Assembly (NCBI RefSeq): GCF_003290025.1 | Contig: NZ_QNHG01000004.1 | Span: forward strand, 480,058-544,057 | Reading direction: 5' to 3' | DNA: 64,000 nucleotides | Source: Pseudogemmobacter bohemicus | GTDB taxonomy: Bacteria > Pseudomonadota > Alphaproteobacteria > Rhodobacterales > Rhodobacteraceae | Shown: one piece after another, positions 8,749-16,644 of the stretch | How positions within the stretch are numbered: the stretch's first letter is position 1 | How the letters are laid out: each line of letters opens with the position of its first letter | Program-made: the position numbers and the translations under genes | Notes under the pieces: model-generated | Databases searched by the model: none | The model's input: the letters and a program-made list of their open reading frames with translations, nothing else | What the model was told of the DNA's origin: nothing

Positions 8749-9172
8749 CCGCCAGCCGGAAGACATCACTCCGCGAGGCCCCGTCAGCCGCGCCGCCACC
8801 ACCAAAGCCGCCGCTTACCGCGCGCTCTTCATGGCGCTTGGGCTGTTCTTTACCGGCCTCGGTTTTGTCGGGGCCTTGCTGCCGGTGCTGCCGACCGTGC
8901 CCTTCCTGATCCTCGCCGCCGCCTGCTTCACCCGCTCTTCCGAACGGCTGGAGCGCTGGCTGATGGACCACCCCCGCTTCGGCCCGCTTTTGCGCGACTG
9001 GCGCGACAAGGGCGCCATCCCGCGCCGCGCGAAATGGATGGCCGCTGCCGGTTGTACCGTCGGCTTCCTGCTGTTCCTCTGGGGCAGCCATCCCGGCTGG
9101 CCCCTGATCCTTGTCGTGGCCGCCATCATGGTCTTTGGTGTCTTCTTCGTCTTCACCCGCCCCGATGCCTGA
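8738..9172 (+). CDS. YbaN family (DUF454) inner-membrane protein
   Basis: A 144-residue protein with a polar N-terminus of about 25 residues, then a hydrophobic hairpin (LFMALGLFFTGLGFVGALLPVLPTVPFLILAAACF). The motif RSSERLERWLMDHPRFGPLLRDWRDKGAIPRRAKWMA is characteristic of YbaN, and a second hydrophobic hairpin sits at the C-terminus. No function is established for the family. It starts inside the 3' end of the monooxygenase gene, suggesting translational coupling. Confidence 0.85.
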   Translation: MSADRQPEDITPRGPVSRAATTKAAAYRALFMALGLFFTGLGFVGALLPVLPTVPFLILAAACFTRSSERLERWLMDHPRFGPLLRDWRDKGAIPRRAKWMAAAGCTVGFLLFLWGSHPGWPLILVVAAIMVFGVFFVFTRPDA

Positions 9173-9267
9173 GCGGAATTTCCGCCGCCCGCCCGCGACG
9201 GAACCGCCGCGCCCCCGCGTATAATCCGGCAAGAAACGAGCAGTTCCATCAAGCCGGACAAAGCCAG

Positions 9268-10464
9268 ATGCGCAAAATCCTTTGGACCACCCTGATCCTT
9301 GCCCTTGCCGGCGGTGCGGGCTTTGGCCTGTGGCGAATGCAGGCAAGCGAGGGCGCCGCCCAGGCCGCTCCGCTCTCGGAAACCGTGACGCGTGGCACCT
9401 TCCGCAAGACCGTGCTGGCCACCGGCGTGATCGAGGCGGCAAGCCTCGTCTCGGTCGGCGCCCAGGTCGGCGGCCAGATCCAGTCGCTGCCGGTGCAGCT
9501 GGGCCAGAAACTGGCGGCGGGCGATCTGGTGGCGCAGATCGACCCCGAGGATCAGAAGACCGACCAGCTGCGCGCCGAGGCCTCGCTGGCGCAGATCCGC
9601 GCCCAGATCGCCGCGCAGGAGGCCAGTATCGAGGAAGCCCGCCTCGGGCTGGAGCGCCAGCGCGAGCTGAACAGCCGCAATCTGGCCACCACCCAGACGC
9701 TCGAGGCCAGCGAAGCGCAGTTCAAGGTTGCCGAGGCCAATCTCGCCGCGCTGAAGGCCAGCGAATCCCAGGCCGGGCTTGCCGTCCAGGCCGCCAATAT
9801 CGCGCTGGAACGCACCCGGATCACCGCACCTTCGGCCGGGACCGTGGTGGCGCTGGTGGCTCGCGAGGGGCAAACCATCAATGCCAACCAGGCCAGCCCG
9901 ACGCTGATCAAGCTGGCCGAGCTGGACCGGATGATCATCAAGGTCGATATTTCCGAGGCCGATGTGATCGCCGTCCGGCCTGGCCAAAAAGCGAGTTTCA
10001 CGCTGTCCGGCGCCCCGACCATGCGCTTTGACGCCGTCTTGCGCGATATCGAGCCCGCGCCGGCCTCGATCGCCACCGCCGATGAGGTCGATACCAGTTC
10101 CGCCATCTATTACCGCGCGATCCTCGAAGTGCCGAACCCGGAGGGCATCCTCAGGATCGGCATGACGGCAGAAGTCGTGATCATCATGGAAGAGATCCCG
10201 GACGCGCTGATGGTGCCCAGCTCGGCCGTGATCACCGCCCGCAACGATGCAAGGAAGGTGCGGGTGCTCGACCCGGCCAGCGGCGCGGTCGAGATGCGCG
10301 ATGTCGAAACCGGCGCCGCAACCGCCAGCCAGACGGTGATCCTGTCGGGCCTGAACGAGGGCGAGCGCATCGTGACCGCCGCAACCGGCGACGCTCCGCG
10401 CGGGGCGGGTCAGGCCGGCCGGATGCCCGGTACAACACACCGGCCCTCGGGCGGGCTGTTCTGA
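9268..10464 (+). CDS. macA: MacA-type periplasmic adaptor (HlyD family)
   Basis: A 398-residue membrane-fusion protein linking an inner-membrane ABC transporter to an outer-membrane channel. A single N-terminal membrane anchor (residues 5-18) is followed by a half lipoyl domain (SVGAQVGGQIQSLPVQLGQKLAAGDLVAQIDPED), an alpha-helical hairpin rich in Ala, Gln and Glu (about residues 100-175), the second lipoyl half (TRITAPSAGTVVAL) and a beta-barrel domain. The start at 9268 fits the anchor. It is followed after 10 bases by macB, the usual order. No tolC-like gene is in the window, so an unlinked outer-membrane partner is expected. The plus-strand genes upstream lie 95 bases away. Confidence 0.9.
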   Translation: MRKILWTTLILALAGGAGFGLWRMQASEGAAQAAPLSETVTRGTFRKTVLATGVIEAASLVSVGAQVGGQIQSLPVQLGQKLAAGDLVAQIDPEDQKTDQLRAEASLAQIRAQIAAQEASIEEARLGLERQRELNSRNLATTQTLEASEAQFKVAEANLAALKASESQAGLAVQAANIALERTRITAPSAGTVVALVAREGQTINANQASPTLIKLAELDRMIIKVDISEADVIAVRPGQKASFTLSGAPTMRFDAVLRDIEPAPASIATADEVDTSSAIYYRAILEVPNPEGILRIGMTAEVVIIMEEIPDALMVPSSAVITARNDARKVRVLDPASGAVEMRDVETGAATASQTVILSGLNEGERIVTAATGDAPRGAGQAGRMPGTTHRPSGGLF

Positions 10465-10474
10465 GGCCCGCAGC

Positions 10475-12433
10475 ATGGATGACAGGTTCAAAAGCGGCCC
10501 GCCGCTGATCGAATTGCGCGGTGTCAGCCGCAGCTTCACCACCGGCGGGGAAACCCTGACCGTTTTGCACGATGTCAGCCTGACCATCCGCGCCGGCGAG
10601 ATGGTGGCGATTGTCGGCACCTCCGGATCCGGAAAGTCGACGCTGATGAATATTATCGGCTGCCTCGACCGCCCGACAACAGGCCGCTACCTCTATGACG
10701 GCGAGGATGTGACCGCCCTGCCCGAGGAAGGCCGCGCCCGGCTGCGCCGCCTGCATTTCGGCTTTATCTTTCAGCGGTATCAGCTGCTTGCCGATCTGGA
10801 TGCCACCGGCAATGTCGAGGTCCCTTCGATCTATGCCGGGCGCCCGGCAGGCGAAAGATCCCGCCGGGCAAAGGATCTCCTCAGCCGGCTGGGCCTTGGC
10901 GAGCGCAGCGACCACCGCCCGGGTGAGCTTTCCGGCGGCCAGCAACAACGCGTCTCAGTGGCGCGGGCGCTGATGAATGGCGGCGAGGTGATCCTCGCCG
11001 ATGAGCCGACCGGCGCGCTCGACAACCGCTCGGGCAAGGAATTGCTGGCGCTGCTCGATGAGCTGAACGCACGCGGCCATACGATCATCATCGTCACCCA
11101 TGACCGCGACGTGGCCGCGCGCGCCGGCCGGGTGATCGAGACTTCGGATGGCGCGATCGTCTCGGACAGTGGCCCTGCCCCGGTCAGCGGCGCCCAGCCC
11201 GATACCGCCCCGCCCGAGAAAGCCGGCCCGCTGGCGCGTCTGGGCCGGCTGCGCGATGCTTTCGCGATGGCGCTGCGCTCACTGAATGCACACAGGCTGC
11301 GCAGTTTCCTGACGATGCTGGGGATCATAATCGGCATCGCCTCGGTGGTCTCGGTGGTGGCGCTTGGCACCGGCTCGCGTGAGCAGGTGCTGGAAAACAT
11401 CGCCTCGCTTGGCACTTCGACCATCACCGTGCGCCCCGGAACCGGCTTTGGCGACCGCAATGCAAGGCGGATCACCACACTGATCGACAGCGATGCCACC
11501 GCCCTGGCCGAACAGCCCTTCACCGCCTCCGCCTCGCCCGAAATATCCACCAGTTCGAACGTGACGCGCGGCGCGGTGACAGCGAGTCTCTCGGTGCGCG
11601 GCATCGGCGCCGGCTATTTCGATGTCGGCGGGTTTTCCGCCATAACCGGGCAGCTCCTGACCCGGATCGCCATCGACAGCCGCGCCCAGGTCGGCGTGCT
11701 GGACAGCGATGCGCGGGATGCCTTTTTCGCCCCGGGCGAGGATCCGGTCGGAAAAGTGCTGCTGATCGGGCGGGTGCCGGTCGAGGTGATCGGCGTCGTC
11801 AGCGCGACGGGGCAAAGCTTCGGCCCCTCCACCCCCCGGATCTTCCTGCCCTATACCACGATGAGCCAGCGCATCACCGGCCAGAACCGGGTGGATTCGA
11901 TCACGGTCCGGGTACATGACAACGCCGATATGGCCGAGGCCGAGGCAGGGATCACCCGGCTTTTGACCCAGCGACACGGGAAGGAAGATTTCTTCCTGAC
12001 GAATTCCGACACGATCCGCGAGAATCTCACCGCCACCAACCGCACACTCACGCTGCTGATCGCGTCCATCGCAGTGATTTCGCTGATCGTGGGTGGCATC
12101 GGCGTGATGAACATCATGCTGGTCTCGGTGACGGAACGAACGCGCGAGATCGGTGTGCGTATAGCGGTCGGGGCGCGGCGCTCCGACATCATCGCGCAAT
12201 TCCTGATCGAGGCGGTGCTGGTCTGTTTCATCGGCGGCGTGCTGGGAGTGGCGCTGGCCCTCGGCGGCGGCTGGATCGCCGGGCAGATCGGCCAGGAAAT
12301 CCGGCTGAGCTATTCCACCCTGACGATTCTCGCAGCCTTCATATCCTCAACGACAATCGGCATCGTCTTCGGCTACCTGCCGGCGCGCGCGGCCTCGAAA
12401 CTCGACCCCGTAGTGGCACTGGCGCGGGAATGA
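10475..12433 (+). CDS. macB: MacB-type ABC exporter, fused ATPase-permease
   Basis: A 652-residue inner-membrane exporter. The N-terminal ATPase has Walker A GTSGSGKST (about residues 48-56), the signature LSGGQQQRVS (about 151) and Walker B VILADEPTGALD (about 171). One transmembrane helix near residue 280, a periplasmic domain of about 220 residues and three C-terminal helices with the FtsX motif VMNIMLVSVTERTREIGVR complete the MacB architecture. MacB exports macrolides, lipopeptides or protoporphyrin in other bacteria; the substrate here is unknown. It forms a two-gene operon with macA. Confidence 0.92.
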   Translation: MDDRFKSGPPLIELRGVSRSFTTGGETLTVLHDVSLTIRAGEMVAIVGTSGSGKSTLMNIIGCLDRPTTGRYLYDGEDVTALPEEGRARLRRLHFGFIFQRYQLLADLDATGNVEVPSIYAGRPAGERSRRAKDLLSRLGLGERSDHRPGELSGGQQQRVSVARALMNGGEVILADEPTGALDNRSGKELLALLDELNARGHTIIIVTHDRDVAARAGRVIETSDGAIVSDSGPAPVSGAQPDTAPPEKAGPLARLGRLRDAFAMALRSLNAHRLRSFLTMLGIIIGIASVVSVVALGTGSREQVLENIASLGTSTITVRPGTGFGDRNARRITTLIDSDATALAEQPFTASASPEISTSSNVTRGAVTASLSVRGIGAGYFDVGGFSAITGQLLTRIAIDSRAQVGVLDSDARDAFFAPGEDPVGKVLLIGRVPVEVIGVVSATGQSFGPSTPRIFLPYTTMSQRITGQNRVDSITVRVHDNADMAEAEAGITRLLTQRHGKEDFFLTNSDTIRENLTATNRTLTLLIASIAVISLIVGGIGVMNIMLVSVTERTREIGVRIAVGARRSDIIAQFLIEAVLVCFIGGVLGVALALGGGWIAGQIGQEIRLSYSTLTILAAFISSTTIGIVFGYLPARAASKLDPVVALARE

Positions 12434-12460
12434 TCCGGCCCACCCCTGCCCGACTGCGGA

Positions 12461-12537
12461 AGCCTCCGGCGGGGATATTTGGAGACAGATGAACAGCCAA
12501 TGTCGTGTTGATTTCATCTGTCCGAAAATATCCCGGG
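12461..12537. repeat. Inverted pair of dispersed ATATTT/GACAGATGAA repeats
   Basis: Left arm 12461-12493 (GAAGCCTCCGG, GGGGATATTT, GGAGACAGATGAA) and right arm 12513-12537 (TTCATCTGTCC, GAAAATATCCCGGGG) are near-complementary copies of a short element also found at 18673, 38061 and 44516. The arms are separated by 19 bases and could form one long hairpin after macB. Confidence 0.7.
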
Positions 12538-12582
12538 GGTGAGCGCGGCACGCGCGAGGGGGCTGGCCCCCTCTCCACCACA

Positions 12583-12620
12583 AACAAAAGCGCCGCGGCT
12601 GGCAATGCAGGCGCGGCGCT
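12583..12620 (-). terminator. Rho-independent terminator of the bacterioferritin gene
   Basis: On the minus strand a 9-bp stem (AGCGCCGCG / CGCGGCGCT) with a 14-base loop is followed by TTTTGTTTG, 24 bases after the bfr stop codon. Confidence 0.75.
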
Positions 12621-12643
12621 CAAACTCTGGTCAATAGAGCGAT

Positions 12644-13129
12644 TTACCCGGCTTCGTTTGCCGGAGAGGCGTTCAGCAGGCCGTAATTCTTGTCGCCCAA
12701 CTCCTTGAACAGACCCAGCTGGGTTTCGAGGAAGTCGATATGACCTTCCTCATCGGTGATCAGCTCGTCAAACAGCGCGCGGCTCACATAGTCGCCGGCC
12801 TCGTCGCAATAACGGCGCGCTTCGATGTAAAGGTCGCGGGCACCATGCTCGGCGGCGAGGTCCGCTTCGAGGATCTCTTTCACAGTCTGGCCAATGCGCA
12901 GGCTGTCCAGCTTTTGCAGATTCGGGTGGCCTTCGAGAAAGATGATGCGGGTGATGAACTTATCCGCATGCTGCATCTCTTCGATCGACTCGGCGCGCGC
13001 TTTTGCGGCCAGTTTGCCATAGCCCCAGTCGTCGAGCAGGCGGTAATGCAGCCAGTACTGGCTTACCGCGGTCAGCTCGGAGCGCAGGCCCGCATTCAGA
13101 TATTCGATAACTTTCTTGTCGCCCTTCAT
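12644..13129 (-). CDS. bfr: Bacterioferritin
   Basis: A 161-residue, heme-containing ferritin that oxidises and stores iron as a 24-mer in the cytoplasm. Diiron ligands and the heme ligand fall at the standard positions: Glu18, Tyr25, Glu51, Met52 (heme) and His54 in [12 protein letters not shown], with the second pair in [11 protein letters not shown] and [12 protein letters not shown]. The start [12 protein letters not shown] at 13129 gives exactly the canonical numbering and has GGGG upstream; a longer in-frame start is not supported. It is third in a minus-strand set with imelysin and bfd, and has its own Irr box 102 bases upstream of the ATG. Confidence 0.95.
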   Translation of the reverse strand: MKGDKKVIEYLNAGLRSELTAVSQYWLHYRLLDDWGYGKLAAKARAESIEEMQHADKFITRIIFLEGHPNLQKLDSLRIGQTVKEILEADLAAEHGARDLYIEARRYCDEAGDYVSRALFDELITDEEGHIDFLETQLGLFKELGDKNYGLLNASPANEAG

Positions 13130-13230
13130 GGCAAAACCCCAAATCGTTGCGCAGGCAACAGCCCGGCTTGCTACGGATGGGAGCACCGTAAATCGCCCCA
13201 TGGCGCCTGTCCATGGGGTGAAGGAAGTTT

Positions 13231-13247
13231 TTTAGAATAATTCTAAA
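13231..13247. promoter_or_regulatory. Irr-box (iron control element) for bacterioferritin
   Basis: TTTAGAATAATTCTAAA is an exact match to the alphaproteobacterial Irr/ICE consensus TTTAGAA-N3-TTCTAAA. It lies between bfd and bfr, 102 bases before the bfr start. In this group Irr represses iron-storage genes such as bfr under iron limitation, so the position makes biological sense. Confidence 0.85.
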
Positions 13248-13284
13248 TCTGACAAAAATGCCCGGAGATATTCGTCAAAAAAAC

Positions 13285-13542
13285 TTAGCCCAACCGGCGC
13301 GCGCGCATGCGTTTCAGCATCGGGATCGCCGGTTTTGCCGGGTCATCCGCCACGCCAAAGCTTTCACAGCCCCGCATCGTATCGAGGAAAACCGGCATAC
13401 AGCCGCCGCAATCCGCCTTCTTGCCAAGCGCGTGATAAACCTTGCCCGGCGTGATGATGGTCGAAGGATCCGCCGCCCGCATCCAGTCAACGGCCGCGCG
13501 GATCTCATGGTCCGAGATACTCATGCAGTGACAGACGATCAT
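13285..13542 (-). CDS. bfd: Bacterioferritin-associated ferredoxin Bfd
   Basis: An 85-residue [2Fe-2S] protein that reduces bacterioferritin so that stored iron is released. The four cluster cysteines are visible: Cys4 and Cys6 in IVCHC and Cys45 and Cys48 in DCGGC, the BFD-like domain pattern. The tail is longer and more basic (RMRARRLG) than in many homologues. It starts 20 bases after the imelysin stop, so it is probably in the same transcript; bfr follows 155 bases further on behind its own operator. Confidence 0.92.
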   Translation of the reverse strand: MIVCHCMSISDHEIRAAVDWMRAADPSTIITPGKVYHALGKKADCGGCMPVFLDTMRGCESFGVADDPAKPAIPMLKRMRARRLG

Positions 13543-13562
13543 GGCGGCGGCTCTCTCTCAGC

Positions 13563-14840
13563 TCACTGGAAGACGGCGTTGGGATTGTCGAGGCTGTCGG
13601 AGCCCTCGAAGTCGATCTTCGAAAGGCCCAGCACGGACACAGCGCGCTCGATCGAGGCAGTCTGCGTCACCAGCGCATTGACCGCGCCCATGATCAGCTT
13701 CTCGCCCTTTTCATTGCCGGCTTCGAGCATCTGGTCGTATGCAAAACCCTCTTCGGCAGCGGTCCTGATCGCGTTCAGCGCCGCGACCGAGCTGTCAAGC
13801 TCGGCCTTCAGCTGGGTGTCGACGGATGCATCCTTTGCCGCCACCAGTTCCGAGACCGAAGGCCCGGTCAGCGTGCTGCCATCAATGCGGGTATATTCGC
13901 CCAGATAGACATTCCGGATGCCGACGCCATCATAGTAATGGCTGTTATGGGTGTTGTCCGAGAAGCAATCATGCTCTTCTTCAGGGTCACCCAGCATCAG
14001 GCCCAGCTTCATCCGCTCACCGGCCAGCTCCCCATAAGAGAGCGACCCCATCCCGGTCAGGATCGCCATCAGCCCGGCTTCAGGATCGGAGACAACCGCC
14101 TTGCGGGCCTCGCCCTCGGCGCCCCACTCGCCGGTCATCTCTTCCAGATCCGAGATCAGAAGATCCGAGGCCGCGATCAGATAGGCGGCGCGGCGGTCGC
14201 AATTGCCGCCGGTACAGGCCTCGCCGGTGGCGTAATCGGTCCAGGGCCGGTTGCCGGCACCCGGGCCGGTGCCGTTCAGATCCTGGCCCCAGAGCAGGAA
14301 TTCAATCGCATGATAGCCCGACGCGACATTGGCCTCGATCCCGTCGGCCTCTTGCAGCACATCGGCAATCAGCGCAGGCGTGATGGTGGTCGCGTCGATC
14401 TCATTGCCGGAAAGGGTGAATTTCGGGTTGGCGATCACATTCAGCGTGGCGAAAGGGTTCTCTTCGCTTTCGCCATAGCTTGCGGCATCGACATAGTCGA
14501 TCAGGCCCTCATCCAGCGGCCAGGCGTTGACCTTGCCCTCCCAGTCATCGACCAGGGCATTGCCGAAGCGGAAGGCTTCGGTCTGCTGATAAGGCACGCG
14601 GGCGGCAAGCCAGGCGACGCGGGCGGCATCCAGCGTCTCTTGCGAGGGCTGCGCGACCAGGTTGCCAAGCGATTCCCTCAGCGCCCGCGCGGTGGCGAGG
14701 CTGTCGCTGTAGCCGGCCTCGGCGATATCGGCGTAATGCGCCACGACACCGGCCGGATCAGCGGCGAAAACAGGGGCCGCAAGCGCGCCGGTAAGCGCGG
14801 TTGACATCAGAACGGCGGCGACAAGACGCGGATTTTTCAA
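13563..14840 (-). CDS. Imelysin-family iron-regulated periplasmic protein
   Basis: A 425-residue exported protein of the imelysin (peptidase M75, IrpA/EfeO-like) family, which takes part in periplasmic iron acquisition and has no proven protease activity. A signal peptide ends near APVFAADP. The family GxHxxE motif is seen in YHAIEFLLWGQD (about residue 170), and the second repeat has DNTHNSHYYDGVG. I choose the TTG at 14840 because CGGAG lies 7-8 bases before it and it gives an intact signal peptide (LKNPRLVAAVLMSTALTGALA); an internal ATG 12 codons later would shorten it. It is first in the imelysin-bfd set. Confidence 0.88.
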   Translation of the reverse strand: MKNPRLVAAVLMSTALTGALAAPVFAADPAGVVAHYADIAEAGYSDSLATARALRESLGNLVAQPSQETLDAARVAWLAARVPYQQTEAFRFGNALVDDWEGKVNAWPLDEGLIDYVDAASYGESEENPFATLNVIANPKFTLSGNEIDATTITPALIADVLQEADGIEANVASGYHAIEFLLWGQDLNGTGPGAGNRPWTDYATGEACTGGNCDRRAAYLIAASDLLISDLEEMTGEWGAEGEARKAVVSDPEAGLMAILTGMGSLSYGELAGERMKLGLMLGDPEEEHDCFSDNTHNSHYYDGVGIRNVYLGEYTRIDGSTLTGPSVSELVAAKDASVDTQLKAELDSSVAALNAIRTAAEEGFAYDQMLEAGNEKGEKLIMGAVNALVTQTASIERAVSVLGLSKIDFEGSDSLDNPNAVFQ

Positions 14841-15330
14841 GGTTTCACTCCGAACCGGAAGAGCTGAGGCAGGTTGAGCTGGGCGGAAAGGACCCGGCAG
14901 CAGCCGCGCAAACAAGGCACCGATGCCAGGCATCGGGCGGGCGAAAGCGGAACGGGAACTGCGCTGACCGGTCATAATGCCTCGCTGAGGCGGCGGGGAC
15001 GAATTGAACCGCCGTCTGGCTGCCGGAATGGATGACAAGTTTTCTCGGGAAAGTAAAGGTGAGAGTTTTGCCTGGTTTACCTCTGCCGCTTATCAGGCCC
15101 CGAGTGGCAGCCGGGATCCGGGTGTGAAACCCGGCTGCGCAACCCGCCAGCCGCACCGCTGGCAAAGGCGTAAAAAAGGGCCGCCGCAACATCCGGGGAG
15201 CTGGGCTCCGACGGCCCCGGAACTGGTCACTGCACGCGTCCTATCGCGGACAAGCCTCAGAGCAGGATGGGAATTTTCGCAGATCCGTCCCCCGACCCTA
15301 TCGGAAAACGCGCGGACCTATGCCCCGGCC
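14841..15330. other. Intergenic stretch upstream of the imelysin gene
   Basis: Should contain the imelysin-bfd promoter. I looked for a second Irr box and see none. AT-richer sequence at 15035-15065 (AAGTTTTCTCGGGAAAGTAAAG) is the most promoter-like part. No gene recognised. Confidence 0.4.
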
Positions 15331-15990
15331 TCACTCCGCGCAGGAGAGCGTTGCAAGGGCGCTGGCCAGCAGAGCCGCAATCTCGCCGGTCTCGCCCTTG
15401 CGGCTGTGCCGCTGGATGACGGAACAGGTCATGGCGGGCAGCCGGGGCAGCAAATCGGCCGGCAGCGTCGGCAGTGCCATCCCCGGCGCGCTCCGGCAGG
15501 TGATACCCAACCCGGCCTGCACGGCGGAGCGCAGCCCATCCAGCCCTGGCGTAACCAGCGCCATCCGCCGGGGCAACCCGATCCGGTCCGGCGCCTGTTG
15601 CGCGGCGCTGAGACAGGGACAGGGCGGCGTGATCCCCCCAAGCGGGCTGACCTCTGCTGCCGCAAGCTGCGGGGCGTCAACCCAATGCGTCGCAAAACGA
15701 TGCACCGCCACCGCCGCCGCGGCCTCACCCGCATAAGGGCGGTGTCGATGCGGTCCTCGCCCATGGCCTGCTAAAGCCCGGCGCTGCTGCCGATCACCAG
15801 GGCAAACATGCGGCGGCTGGCCTCAGGTCGCAGCAGGGCCAGCGCGGTTTGCAACACACTGTCGACAAAATCCTGGGCAATGCCGATCCGGACCGGCGGC
15901 GCCACCAGCGCACTCATCTCGGCCCGCGTCGCGTCGATCCGCCCCAGAATGGCGCGGGCAAGCGCGTCGGCAATTTCAGCCGCTCAAAAA
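15331..15990 (-). pseudogene. Decayed LysR-family regulator
   Basis: The minus strand carries pieces of a LysR effector domain in different frames. LFERLKLP (end of the HTH region) is followed by IDATRAEMSALVAPPVRIGIAQDFVDSVLQTALALLRPE and FALVIGSS. An in-frame TAG (15771-15773) and a frame change near 15711 come next, then DGLRSAVQAGLGITCRSAPGM, which is the conserved LysR core AVxAGLGI. The N-terminal HTH is not readable. At least two frame changes and one stop make it non-functional. Confidence 0.65.
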
Positions 15991-16197
15991 GGAGCGCGCA
16001 CGCGGTCAAAAAATGATCGATGAGTAAGCCTGAAACCAAGCATAATTGTTCCTCATCGGGGACAGGGCGGAAGCTGGTGGCTACCAGCACAGATGGCGGA
16101 TATCTGGCTTCGATGCCCTCTGCAAAGGATGCTCGCCTGACGAAAACAGGCCGCAAGCCTGCCCGGACCCTCAAAAAACATCCTTAAATCAAGATAT

Positions 16198-16273
16198 TGG
16201 TGCGCCGTGGAGGAGTCGAACCTCCGACACCCTTCTTAGGAGGAAGGTGCTCTATCCACTGAGCTAACGGCGC
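16198..16273 (-). tRNA. tRNA-Arg (anticodon CCT)
   Basis: Complete cloverleaf on the minus strand: acceptor GCGCCGT, D arm AGCTCAGTGGATAGAGC, anticodon loop CTCCTAA with anticodon CCT for codon AGG, T arm GGTTCGACTCC, and an encoded CCA. No integrase lies next to it. Confidence 0.95.
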
Positions 16274-16644
16274 ATCTGTCCTTCATAGCCGGTCATCGTA
16301 AAAAAGGAAAGATCTGAACAATTCTCAAACATTTACCGCGATCTTACAACAGCCCAGCTGCCTCCGCCCCGCAGACCTCGCATGACCAGTTGGCTATACT
16401 CATCACACCATCAGGGCGCCCGACTTTAGCAACATCACCAAAAAATACCAAATATATTTCAGCATGTTACAGCATTTAACAGGGCAACAGGGGGGATATT
16501 CGCCCAATCCAGCTGAGCCAGGGGCCCAGCCGCCCTTTCAATGCATAAATTCCCACGCCATGGCAACCACTGTGGCCTTCCATGGCGCGGGAAATCTGCG
16601 GCAGGCTGACGTGTCGGGCTTCAGGCCGGCTCGCAGGCCCGCGT
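16274..16644. other. AT-richer intergenic stretch upstream of tRNA-Arg
   Basis: Noticeably richer in A and T than its surroundings. On the minus strand TTGTTC and TACGAT spaced about 16 bases apart (around 16300-16325) could be the tRNA promoter. No gene recognised. Confidence 0.35.

Noticed and set aside
14841-15330. Second Irr box upstream of the imelysin gene
   Set aside because: No sequence close to TTTAGAA-N3-TTCTAAA is present on reading both strands.
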